From positions 55,654 through 119,653 of the forward strand of contig NZ_NEHW01000016.1 in assembly GCF_002112505.1 (NCBI RefSeq): 64,000 nt of DNA, in the 5' to 3' direction. The position numbers were made by a program, and so were the translations under genes. Below the pieces are notes generated by a model, which saw nothing but the letters and a program-made list of their open reading frames with translations, did not search any database and was not told the DNA's origin. The number at the start of each line of letters is the position of its first letter. The first letter of the stretch is position 1. Source of the stretch: Pseudomonas sp. R28(2017) (GTDB lineage Bacteria; Pseudomonadota; Gammaproteobacteria; Pseudomonadales; Pseudomonadaceae). Shown here in pieces: positions 31,768 to 39,482 of this stretch.

Positions 31768-32727
31768 CTACCCCTTCGGATGCATCAGGCGTGGGTTGCT
31801 GGCGATCGACAGCACGTCGGCGCCGGTATTGAGCAGGATGTAGGTGCCGGCGAAGATCAGGCTGCAGGCTTGCACCACCGGGATGTCGCGCTTGGCCACC
31901 GAGTCCACCAGCAACTGGCCAAGCCCCGGGTAGACGAACACCACCTCCACCACCACCACGCCCACCACCAGGTACGCCAGGTTCAGCGCCACCACGTTGA
32001 CGATCGGCGCCAGGGCATTGGGCAAGGCGTGCCTGAAGATCACCCGCGCCGGCGACACGCCCTTGAGCCGGGCCATTTCGATGTAGGGGCTGGCCAGCAG
32101 GTTGATCAGCGAGGCACGGGTCATGCGCATCATCTGCGCGATCACCACCAGGCTCAGGGTCGCCACCGGCAGCACCGAGACTTCCAGCACCTCGCCCAGC
32201 GAGGCATCCGCAGGCAGGCTGGAGATGCCCGGCAGCCATTCGAGCTTCACCGCGAACAGCAGGATCAGCAGGTAGGCGACGAAGAACTCGGGGAACGACA
32301 CCGCGCTCAGCGCAGCGCTATTGAGCAGGCGGTCGAACCAGCTGTTGCGGTACAACGCCGCGAGCATGCCCAGCAGCAACGCCGTCGGCACCGAGAACAG
32401 CGCCGCCAGCAGGGCCAGGCTGAAGGTGTTGCCCAGCCGCGCGCCCACCAACTCGACGATCGGCCGCTGGTTGGCCAGCGACAGCCCCAGGTCACCGTGC
32501 ACCAGGCGCCACGCCCACTGCACGAAACGCTGCACGGGCGACAGGTCCAGCCCCAGCTGGGCGCGCAACGCCGCCACGGTTTCCGGGGTGGCCGACTGGC
32601 CGAGCATGGCCTGGGCGATGTCGCCTGGCAGCATGCTCACTGCCAGGAAGATCACCACCGAGACCGCAAACAGCGACAACAGGCCCAGGGCCAGCCGCTG
32701 CACCAGCAGTTTGCCAAGATTGTTCAC
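31768..32727 (-). CDS. ABC transporter permease, DppB/OppB-like
   Basis: A 319-residue membrane protein with start GTG 32727 and AAGGAG 8 nt upstream. It has the OppB/DppB N-terminus (LLVQRLALGLLSLFAVSVVI, then MLPGDIAQAMLG) and coupling loop EMARLKGVSPARVIFRHALP. Six membrane spans fit the family. It forms the transmembrane pore with the DppC-like partner. The gene begins 48 nt after the binding-protein stop. Confidence 0.9.
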   Translation of the reverse strand: MNNLGKLLVQRLALGLLSLFAVSVVIFLAVSMLPGDIAQAMLGQSATPETVAALRAQLGLDLSPVQRFVQWAWRLVHGDLGLSLANQRPIVELVGARLGNTFSLALLAALFSVPTALLLGMLAALYRNSWFDRLLNSAALSAVSFPEFFVAYLLILLFAVKLEWLPGISSLPADASLGEVLEVSVLPVATLSLVVIAQMMRMTRASLINLLASPYIEMARLKGVSPARVIFRHALPNALAPIVNVVALNLAYLVVGVVVVEVVFVYPGLGQLLVDSVAKRDIPVVQACSLIFAGTYILLNTGADVLSIASNPRLMHPKG

Positions 32728-32775
32728 CGTATCACTCCTTCACTGGATGCCTCGACTCGATGCAGGGTCAACAGC

Positions 32776-34377
32776 TCAGGCCTGCCACCAGCGCTCGATC
32801 ACCCGCAGGCCGTCCAGCTCGCCATAGGGCGCCGTCAGCGGGCCATGGGCCACGCGGCTGGAACGGGCGGCGACGGAGCTGGCGAACAGCGGCACGATCG
32901 CCCCGCCGTCATCGCGGCACAGCGCCTGCATTTCGTTGTACATCTCGCGGCGCAGCGGCTCGTTCATCTCGCCACGGGCGGCGTTGAGCAGCTGGTTGAA
33001 GCGCGGGTTGTCCCAGTGGGTCTCGTTCCACGCCGCGCCCTTGGCGTAGCCGATGCTGAACATGCGGTCGGCGGTGAGGCTGGAGTACCAGAACGAGGTG
33101 GTGAACGGCTGCTTCATCCACACATTGGTGAAGAATCCGTCGGCAGGTTCGCGCACCACGTCGATGTCGATCCCGGCCACGCGCGCCTGCTCCTTGAACA
33201 GCACCGAGGCATCCACTGCGCCGCTGTAGGCGGCATCGGACGCCTGCAGGCGCACCTTGAGGCTGTCCATGCCGGCCTGGCGCAGGTAGAAGCGCGCCTT
33301 GTCCGGGTCATAGACGCGCTGCTCCAGCGCCGGGTTGATGAAGCGGTTGGCCGGCTGCAACGGGTGGTCGTTGCCGACCTGGCCGTAGCCGTACAGCACC
33401 GAGGCCAGCAGGGTCTCGCGGTTGATCGCGTGCTTGAGGGCCATGCGCACGTTGTTGTCACGGAACTGCTGGCTGTCGGTGAGCATCGGGAAGGTGTAGT
33501 GCTGGGCGCCCTTGGTTTCCTCGATCACCAGTTTCGGGTTGCGCTTGAGCAAGGACACGGTCTTGAGGTCGACCTTGTTGATCACATCGACCTTGCCGGT
33601 GACCAGCGCGTTGACCCGCGCGGCGCCGTCGGCGATGGCGATCAGCTCGGCGCTGGCGAAGTGCGCCCTGCCCGGTTTCCAGTAGTCGGGGCTGCGCTCC
33701 AGGTCCATGCGCACGCCGGGCTCGAAGCCCTTGATGCGGTAACCGCCGGTGCCCACGCCAGCCTGCCAGTCGGCCAGGCCGTCCTTGGCGGGCATGATCA
33801 CCAGGTGGTAGTCGGCGACAACGTAGGCGAAGTCGGCGTTGCCCGAGTGCAGCTCGAACACCACGGTGTCGGGGGCGCTGGCGTGCACCTTGGCCACATC
33901 GCCCAGTACGGTCTTGGCCGCAGAGGTGGATTTTTCGCCCAGGTGATGCTGGATCGAGGCCACCACATCATCGGCGCTCAGGGTCTTGCCGTTGTGGAAG
34001 GTCACGCCCTGGCGCAGGGTGAACGTCCAGACCTTGGCGTCGGGGCTCGACACCCAGTGCTCGGCCAGCTCGGGGATGGCGGTGCCGTCCACGGCAATTT
34101 CGGTGAGCGTGTTGTACACCGCCGAGAAGCCGATGAAGGTGAAGGTGTCGACCCACGAACCGGGGTCTTTGGAGTCGGTGGTACTGCCCCCGGCCAGGCC
34201 CAGGCGCAAGGTGCCGCCCGGCTTTGGCGTGGCCTCGTCGGCAAGGCCGCGCAGCGGCAGGCCGAGGGAAAACACCCCGGCCATGGCCGCAGCGGCCGCG
34301 CTGTACTTGAGGAAATCTCGGCGCGGCAGGCCGCCGCCCAGAATGGCGTGAGGTTTGTTCTTGTTGTTATCGCTCAT
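32776..34377 (-). CDS. Tat-exported ABC substrate-binding protein (SBP family 5)
   Basis: A 533-residue DppA/OppA-type protein with a twin-arginine leader (LPRRDFLKYSAAAAAMAG, residues about 17-34), unusual for this mostly Sec-exported family. Family 5 segments are GFSAVYNTLTEIAVDG, WTFTLRQGVTFHNGKTLSAD and NVRMALKHAINRETLLAS. It binds a peptide-like or small organic ligand for the coupled permeases. It is the first gene of the unit, divergent from an Rrf2 regulator across two abutting palindromes (34443-34470). Confidence 0.87.
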   Translation of the reverse strand: MSDNNKNKPHAILGGGLPRRDFLKYSAAAAAMAGVFSLGLPLRGLADEATPKPGGTLRLGLAGGSTTDSKDPGSWVDTFTFIGFSAVYNTLTEIAVDGTAIPELAEHWVSSPDAKVWTFTLRQGVTFHNGKTLSADDVVASIQHHLGEKSTSAAKTVLGDVAKVHASAPDTVVFELHSGNADFAYVVADYHLVIMPAKDGLADWQAGVGTGGYRIKGFEPGVRMDLERSPDYWKPGRAHFASAELIAIADGAARVNALVTGKVDVINKVDLKTVSLLKRNPKLVIEETKGAQHYTFPMLTDSQQFRDNNVRMALKHAINRETLLASVLYGYGQVGNDHPLQPANRFINPALEQRVYDPDKARFYLRQAGMDSLKVRLQASDAAYSGAVDASVLFKEQARVAGIDIDVVREPADGFFTNVWMKQPFTTSFWYSSLTADRMFSIGYAKGAAWNETHWDNPRFNQLLNAARGEMNEPLRREMYNEMQALCRDDGGAIVPLFASSVAARSSRVAHGPLTAPYGELDGLRVIERWWQA

Positions 34378-34442
34378 GGCATTTGCCCCTGTTGAACCGC
34401 AAGTAGTTGTTGTTCGGTCAAAGCGGATTGCGTAGAAGCTGT

Positions 34443-34455
34443 TTACAATTTGTAA
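34443..34455. promoter_or_regulatory. Palindrome 1 upstream of the ABC operon / Rrf2 gene
   Basis: TTACAA-T-TTGTAA, a perfect 6-bp dyad, lies 65 nt upstream of the binding-protein start and directly abuts palindrome 2. It is the probable operator of the divergent Rrf2-type regulator. Confidence 0.6.
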
Positions 34456-34470
34456 TTGTTACCGTAACAA
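34456..34470. promoter_or_regulatory. Palindrome 2 upstream of the ABC operon / Rrf2 gene
   Basis: TTGTTAC-C-GTAACAA, a perfect 7-bp dyad. Its centre is 14 bp from that of palindrome 1. The two half-site families (TTACAA and GTAACAA) are related, suggesting two dimers of one regulator side by side. Confidence 0.6.
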
Positions 34471-34564
34471 ATACATTAGCGGCAGGACAAGCTGATTTCC
34501 AGCGCCCGATACCGGGCTTTTTCAGTGGTGTAACATTGACGTTTTCGCAGGGAGCCTTTGCCCC

Positions 34565-34999
34565 ATGAGCCAGTCGACCCGACTCATCACCGCCTCGTAC
34601 ATCCTTTCGTTCGTGGCGGCCAATGCCCCGCAGAAGCTGCGCACCGAAACCATCGCCAAATGGGTCAAGGTGCACCCGACCCGCGTGCGCTCGATGGTGT
34701 CGCAGATGGTCAAGGCCAATATCCTGACCTCGTACCGCGGCGCCCAGGGCGGTGTGACCCTTGCCCGCGCGCCGCAGGAAATCACCCTGCGCGAGGTGTA
34801 TGACGCCGTGCAGGAAAGCTCGCTGATCGCCGAGAAGATCGACAACCCGTTTGCCGGGCTCGAGGATCACTGCAAGGTGTACGAGGTGTTCACCCGGCTG
34901 TTCGCGATGCTGGAGCAGAACATGCGCCTGGACCTGGGGGCGATCACGGCGGATCAGCTGTTCGTGGCGTTCGATACGCCGAAGGAACACTCAGCCTGA
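34565..34999 (+). CDS. Rrf2-family transcriptional regulator without the Fe-S cysteine triad
   Basis: A 144-residue protein with the Rrf2 winged helix (TETIAKWVKVHPTRVRSMVS, LTSYRGAQGGVTLARAP) and the dimerisation helix EVYDAVQESSLI. Only one cysteine (about residue 103, in DHCKVYEVF) is present, so the three-Cys cluster site of IscR/NsrR-type members is absent; a thiol- or ligand-based mechanism (YwnA/CymR-like) is more likely. It is divergent from the ABC transporter operon and presumably binds the palindromes between them. It ends just before a REPIN. Confidence 0.85.
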   Translation: MSQSTRLITASYILSFVAANAPQKLRTETIAKWVKVHPTRVRSMVSQMVKANILTSYRGAQGGVTLARAPQEITLREVYDAVQESSLIAEKIDNPFAGLEDHCKVYEVFTRLFAMLEQNMRLDLGAITADQLFVAFDTPKEHSA

Positions 35000-35025
35000 A
35001 CGCCGTTTCTGAAAACTGGCGCGGT

Positions 35026-35116
35026 CCCTGTGGGAGCGGGCGCGCCCGCGAACACCGGCGAAGCCGGTGCCATGCACCGCGTCGCATGCTTCGCGGGCAC
35101 GCCCGCTCCCACAGGG
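35026..35116. repeat. REPIN between convergent Rrf2 and aldehyde dehydrogenase genes
   Basis: CCCTGTGGGAGCGGGC (35026) faces GCCCGCTCCCACAGGG (ending 35116), with the core CACCGGCGAAGCCGGTG. It is of the same family as the copies at 9624, 28452 and 50800, and is a likely bidirectional transcription end. Confidence 0.85.
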
Positions 35117-35236
35117 TAAAGCGGCGCATGCTGAGGCTTTGTTCTCTGCGCGACAGCGCAGCCCAAAGGGCTGGGTGATCTCCCACAGGGACTGCGCCAG
35201 TTTTCAAGATTTGAGCAAGACAGTTGCTCCTGGCAT

Positions 35237-36652
35237 TCAGAGCTGGATGGCCTTCACCTCGACAAACTCGTTGAGGCCTTCTTCCCCCCACTCGCGGCCA
35301 TTGCCCGACTGTTTGTAGCCGCCAAACGGCGCCTGGTAGTTGAACGCCCCGCCATTGACGAAGCACTGCCCCGCACGCAGCTGGCGGCCCAGTTGCAGCG
35401 CCTTGTCGCGGCTACCGGCCCACACCGCGCTGGACAGCCCGAACGGCGAGTCGTTGGCCAGGGCAATGGCTTCGGCCTCGTCGGCATAGGGAATCAGGCA
35501 CAGTACCGGCCCGAAGATTTCTTCCTGGGCAATGCGCATGCGGTTGTCGACGTCGGCGAAAAGCGTCGGCGGCACATAGAACCCACGCTCGAAGCCCGGC
35601 GCACTCACCCCGCCACACAACAGCCGCGCGCCCTCCTCCTGGCCGACCCGGATGTAGTCCTGCACCGTGCGCCGCTGCCCGGCCGAGCACATCGGCCCGA
35701 GGAAGCTGCGCGGGTCCTGCGGGTCGCCCATGACCAGGCCGCACGCCTGGTCCACGGCGATCTCCAGGGCCTCGGCATAACGCGACGCCGGCAACAGCAT
35801 GCGCGTCAGCGCGGTGCAGGTCTGCCCCGAGTTGATCATCACGTCCTGCACGCCATGGCGCACCGCAGCTTCCAGCGGAGCGTCAGCGGTAATCAGGAAC
35901 GGCGACTTGCCGCCCAGCTCCAGGCACACCCGCTTCACCGACGGCGCCGCCGCCTGAGCAACCCGCACGCCCGCGCCGGTGGAGCCGGTGAACGAGACCA
36001 TGTCTACCTGCGGGTGCCGTGCCAGCGCCTCACCGACCTTCGCCCCCGGCCCGCTGACCAGGTTGAACACCCCGGCCGGCAAGCCGATGGCCTCGATCAT
36101 TTCGGCCAGCAGGAAGGCATGCAGCGGGGTCTCCTGGCTCGGCTTGACCACTACCGTGCAGCCTGCGGCCAAGGCCGGCGCGAGCTTGCCGATCAACTGG
36201 TGCAGCGGGTAGTTCCAAGGGTTGATGAACGCACATACGCCCACGGCCTCGCGGTACACCAGCGAGTTGCCGGCTTCGCGCACTTCGTCCATCAGGCCGG
36301 CCAGCTCGATGTACTGCTCAAGCCCGGCGATGGGACCATCGACCTGTACCGACCGGCACCACTGCACCGGCATGCCCAGCTCAGTGGTGATCACCGCGGC
36401 CATCTCGTCGGCCCGCGCCTTGAGCTGTTCGGCCAGGGCGTGAATGAACCCGGCGCGCACGCTGGACGGCGTGCGCGACCAGTCGGCGAACGCCCTTCGC
36501 GCCGCGTTGACGGCGCGTTCCACATCCTCTTCGTTACCCAACGGCACCTTGCCGGCCACCGCCTCGCTGGCCGGGTCGATCACCTCGGCCATGCCCTGCC
36601 CCACGGGTGGCTGCCAGCGGCCATCGATGAACAGACGGCTGTACTCAAGCAT
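35237..36652 (-). CDS. NAD(P)-dependent aldehyde dehydrogenase of the aru-like cluster
   Basis: A 471-residue ALDH: GVCAFINPWNYPLHQLIGKL, base Glu245 in LELGGKSP, nucleophile Cys279 in NSGQTCTA, and EEIFGPVLCLIPY. ATG 36652 has GGAGGGGCAACACA upstream and overlaps the aruH-like stop by 8 nt. In the arginine transaminase pathway decarboxylation by AruI gives 4-guanidinobutyraldehyde, which must be oxidised to 4-guanidinobutyrate. A coupled ALDH is the natural candidate (inference). Pseudomonas aeruginosa uses a distant gene for this step. Confidence 0.85.
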   Translation of the reverse strand: MLEYSRLFIDGRWQPPVGQGMAEVIDPASEAVAGKVPLGNEEDVERAVNAARRAFADWSRTPSSVRAGFIHALAEQLKARADEMAAVITTELGMPVQWCRSVQVDGPIAGLEQYIELAGLMDEVREAGNSLVYREAVGVCAFINPWNYPLHQLIGKLAPALAAGCTVVVKPSQETPLHAFLLAEMIEAIGLPAGVFNLVSGPGAKVGEALARHPQVDMVSFTGSTGAGVRVAQAAAPSVKRVCLELGGKSPFLITADAPLEAAVRHGVQDVMINSGQTCTALTRMLLPASRYAEALEIAVDQACGLVMGDPQDPRSFLGPMCSAGQRRTVQDYIRVGQEEGARLLCGGVSAPGFERGFYVPPTLFADVDNRMRIAQEEIFGPVLCLIPYADEAEAIALANDSPFGLSSAVWAGSRDKALQLGRQLRAGQCFVNGGAFNYQAPFGGYKQSGNGREWGEEGLNEFVEVKAIQL

Positions 36653-37835
36653 TGTGTTGCCCCTCCATCAGTTCGCGGGCGCACAGGGCAATGCGCCGGC
36701 AGGCTTCAGCCAGCGGCTCGGCGCCGAGCACCAGGCCCAGGCGGATATGCCCGGCCGCGCTCGGGCCGAACGCTTCACCGGCCAGCACCGACACACCGTG
36801 CTGGTCGAGCAGGCGATCGGCGAAGGCCTGTGCGCTGAGCCCGGTCTCGCGGACATCGACCATCACGAACATCCCGCCATCGGGCTTGAGCGCCCGCAGG
36901 CCCGGGCAATCGGCAAGGCGTGCACACACCAGGTCGCGGCGCTGGCGGTAGGCTTCGCGCATGCCGTCAAGTTCCGGCAATGGCTGTTCCAGCGCGGCCA
37001 CCGCCGCATCCTGGATGAAATCGGGCGAGCCATACAGCATGCACAGCGCCAGGTTTTCCAGGTGCGCGGACAACGCCGGCGAGCCAACCACCCAGCCGAC
37101 ACGCCAGCCGGTCATGGCATGGGACTTGGACAGGCTGTTCAGCGTCGCCGTGCGCTCGGCCATGCCCGGCAGGCTGGCCGGGCTGATGTGCTCGCCTTCG
37201 AACAGCAGTTCGCTGTACACCTCGTCACTGATCAGCCACAGGTCATGGCCGATGCACAGTTCGGCCAAGGCCTCCCAGGTGCTGCGCGGCAGGCTGGCAC
37301 CGGAGGGGTTGTGCGGGCTGTTCAGCGCCAAGGCACGGGTACGCGGGGTAATCCGTGTAGCGACGTCTTCGGGCTGCACGCGAAAGCCATGCTCCGGGCG
37401 CACCGGCACCGGTACCACCGTGGCCCCGCAGGCACCGAACACCGCCTCGTAGGTGACATACATCGGCTCGGCGACGATCACTTCGTCACCCGGTTCCAGC
37501 ACGCATTGCGCCACGCAGAACAGCGCGCACTGCGCCCCCGCCAGCACCGTCACCTGGTCGGCGCTGACCACCTGGCCACTGCGCTGCCGGTGGCGCCGGG
37601 CGATGGCCTCGCGCAGGCTGCGCTTGCCGCGCACATCGGCGTAATGGGTATTGCCGGCCTCGAGGCTTGCAACGGCGGCCTGGACGATCGGCGCCGGGGT
37701 GTCGAAGTCCGGGTCGCCGACCGAAAGCAGCAGCACGTCGCGGCCCTGTTCGAGCATGGCCAGGGCGCGGTAGTGGATCTCCCAGGCGGCGGCGCCGTCG
37801 CCGGCGATCCGTTGGGTCAAAGAGGAAAATCGCAT
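36645..37835 (-). CDS. aruH: AruH-like aminotransferase (arginine:pyruvate transaminase)
   Basis: A 396-residue class I/II PLP aminotransferase beginning MRFSSLTQRIAGDGAAAWEI. Features: LLLSVGDPDFDTP, NTHYADVRGKRSLREAIA, NSPHNPSGA, SDEVYSELLFEG and the Schiff-base Lys237 in NSLSKSHAMTGWR. Length and opening agree with AruH. Adjacency to an AruI-type ThDP decarboxylase and to an AruRS-type two-component system supports arginine to 2-ketoarginine conversion. Broader specificity (for example lysine) is possible in P. putida-group strains. Confidence 0.75.
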   Translation of the reverse strand: MRFSSLTQRIAGDGAAAWEIHYRALAMLEQGRDVLLLSVGDPDFDTPAPIVQAAVASLEAGNTHYADVRGKRSLREAIARRHRQRSGQVVSADQVTVLAGAQCALFCVAQCVLEPGDEVIVAEPMYVTYEAVFGACGATVVPVPVRPEHGFRVQPEDVATRITPRTRALALNSPHNPSGASLPRSTWEALAELCIGHDLWLISDEVYSELLFEGEHISPASLPGMAERTATLNSLSKSHAMTGWRVGWVVGSPALSAHLENLALCMLYGSPDFIQDAAVAALEQPLPELDGMREAYRQRRDLVCARLADCPGLRALKPDGGMFVMVDVRETGLSAQAFADRLLDQHGVSVLAGEAFGPSAAGHIRLGLVLGAEPLAEACRRIALCARELMEGQHNA

Positions 37836-37864
37836 GGCTGGTTGTCCTGTTGTGCGGGGTGGGC

Positions 37865-39472
37865 TCAGCGCGCGCAGGCGTGCTTGAGCTCGATCAGGGT
37901 CACGCCGTTGCGGGCAAAGCCGCCGCGCAGGTCGCGTTGCAGTTCGTCCAGGCTCTGCGGCTGTGCCACCGTGCAGCCGAAGGCACGGGCCAGGCCGGCG
38001 AAGTCCGGGTTGCGCGGCAGTACGCCGATGGGCTCGATGTTCAGGTCGAGCATGTCGTCGCGGATCTGCCCCAGGGCGTCGTTGTTCCACAACAGCACCA
38101 CCAGCGGGCGGTCCAGTTCCTCGACCGCGGTCGCCAGTTCCTGCGCCGTATAGAGGAAGCCACCGTCGCCGACCAGCACCAGGCCTGGGCGCTCGGCCGT
38201 GGCGAACATGGCGCCGATGCCTGCCGGCAAACCGTAGCCGAGGGTGCCGTAGCCGGTGGGGTGCAGCCAGCTGCGCGGCGCCCTGCTGCTGAACAGGTAA
38301 TTGCCGGTGTAGGCCAGCTGGGTCATGTCGGTGCTGATGAAGGCGTTGTCCGGCAGCTCGGCCGCCACCCGCTGCAGGATCGCCTGGTGAAGCGCCTGCA
38401 AGGGCCCCAGGCTCGCCTGCACGGCAGCGCGCAGGCGAGCCACGGCGGCACTGGCCTGGGTTGCATCGCGCACGCCGCCCGGCAACTGTTCGAGCAGACC
38501 CGCCAGGGTCTGCCGGGCATCACCTTGCAACGCCAGCGTGCAGGGGTAGAAGTCGTTGAACTTGCGCGGGTCGATATCCACTCGCAGCAGCTCGCCGGTC
38601 AGTGGCAGGCGCTCACGCCAGAAGTCGGTGTCGGCCATCTCGGTACCGACCGCCAGCACCACGTCAGCCTCGGCGATCAGCGCCCAGCCCGGCTCCACGC
38701 ACAGGCTTGAGCCGGCATTGAGCGGCGAGTCCAGCGGTGCCAGGCCCTTGCCGGCGACACTGGTGAACAGGGGCGCAGCCAGGCGTGTGCTCAACTGCTG
38801 CAACTCGGCGCCGGCCTGCAAGGCGCCACCGCCGGCGATGATCATCGGGCGCTTTGCCGCCGCCAGCCTGGCGGCCGCCTGTTGCAGGCTGTCGAGGCTG
38901 GCCGGGCCACGCCCGGGGCGGCGTACCACGTCATTGCTCCAGTCCCGTGCCACAGGCGCGGCCAGCACGTCCAGCGGTACCGAGATGTGCACCGGGCGCG
39001 GGCGCTCGCTGTCGAACACGGCATAGGCGCGGGCGATCAGCTCCGGCAGGTCTTCGGCCTTCAGCGCCACAGCCGAGAATGCGGTGATCGGCGCGGTCAT
39101 GGCGCGCTGGTCCTGGGTCTCGTGCAGGCAGCCCCAGCCTTTGCCCAGGCTGGCGGTGTGGTTGACGCTGGAGATCACCAGCAACGGAATCGAGTCGGCG
39201 TAAGCCTGGCCGATGGCGGTGGCCGCGTTGGTCACGCCGGGGCCGGTGATGACAAAGCACACGCCAGGCTTGCCGCTGACCCGGGCATAGCCGTCGGCCA
39301 TGAAGCCGGCGCCCTGCTCGTGGCGGGTGAGCACGTGGCGAATGCCGCTGCCGGGCAGGCCACGGTACAGCTCCAGGGTGTGCACGCCAGGGATGCCGAA
39401 GACAGTATCGACGCCGTAGTTGGCCAGCAGGCGCACCAGCGCCTGGCCGCCTGTGAGGGTTTGGTTCGTCAT
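37865..39472 (-). CDS. aruI: AruI-like thiamine-diphosphate decarboxylase (2-ketoarginine decarboxylase)
   Basis: A 535-residue ThDP enzyme of the acetolactate synthase-like family. The cofactor-activating Glu lies in TRHEQGAGFMADGYARVSGK, and the ThDP motif runs from VLVGDGGFLYTAQELATAV to LLWNND. Two in-frame ATGs occur at 39478 and 39472. The second is chosen because AAGGAC sits directly against the first, leaving a proper spacer only to the second. Placement next to aruH and upstream CoA-ester genes matches the arginine transaminase locus. It would form 4-guanidinobutyraldehyde and CO2. Confidence 0.75.
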   Translation of the reverse strand: MTNQTLTGGQALVRLLANYGVDTVFGIPGVHTLELYRGLPGSGIRHVLTRHEQGAGFMADGYARVSGKPGVCFVITGPGVTNAATAIGQAYADSIPLLVISSVNHTASLGKGWGCLHETQDQRAMTAPITAFSAVALKAEDLPELIARAYAVFDSERPRPVHISVPLDVLAAPVARDWSNDVVRRPGRGPASLDSLQQAAARLAAAKRPMIIAGGGALQAGAELQQLSTRLAAPLFTSVAGKGLAPLDSPLNAGSSLCVEPGWALIAEADVVLAVGTEMADTDFWRERLPLTGELLRVDIDPRKFNDFYPCTLALQGDARQTLAGLLEQLPGGVRDATQASAAVARLRAAVQASLGPLQALHQAILQRVAAELPDNAFISTDMTQLAYTGNYLFSSRAPRSWLHPTGYGTLGYGLPAGIGAMFATAERPGLVLVGDGGFLYTAQELATAVEELDRPLVVLLWNNDALGQIRDDMLDLNIEPIGVLPRNPDFAGLARAFGCTVAQPQSLDELQRDLRGGFARNGVTLIELKHACAR

Positions 39473-39482
39473 GTTCATGTCC

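Noticed and set aside
30919..34395. Plus-strand open frame of over 1100 codons
   Set aside because: Antisense shadow of the ABC permeases and binding protein; low-complexity composition (His/Gln runs) and no ribosome site.
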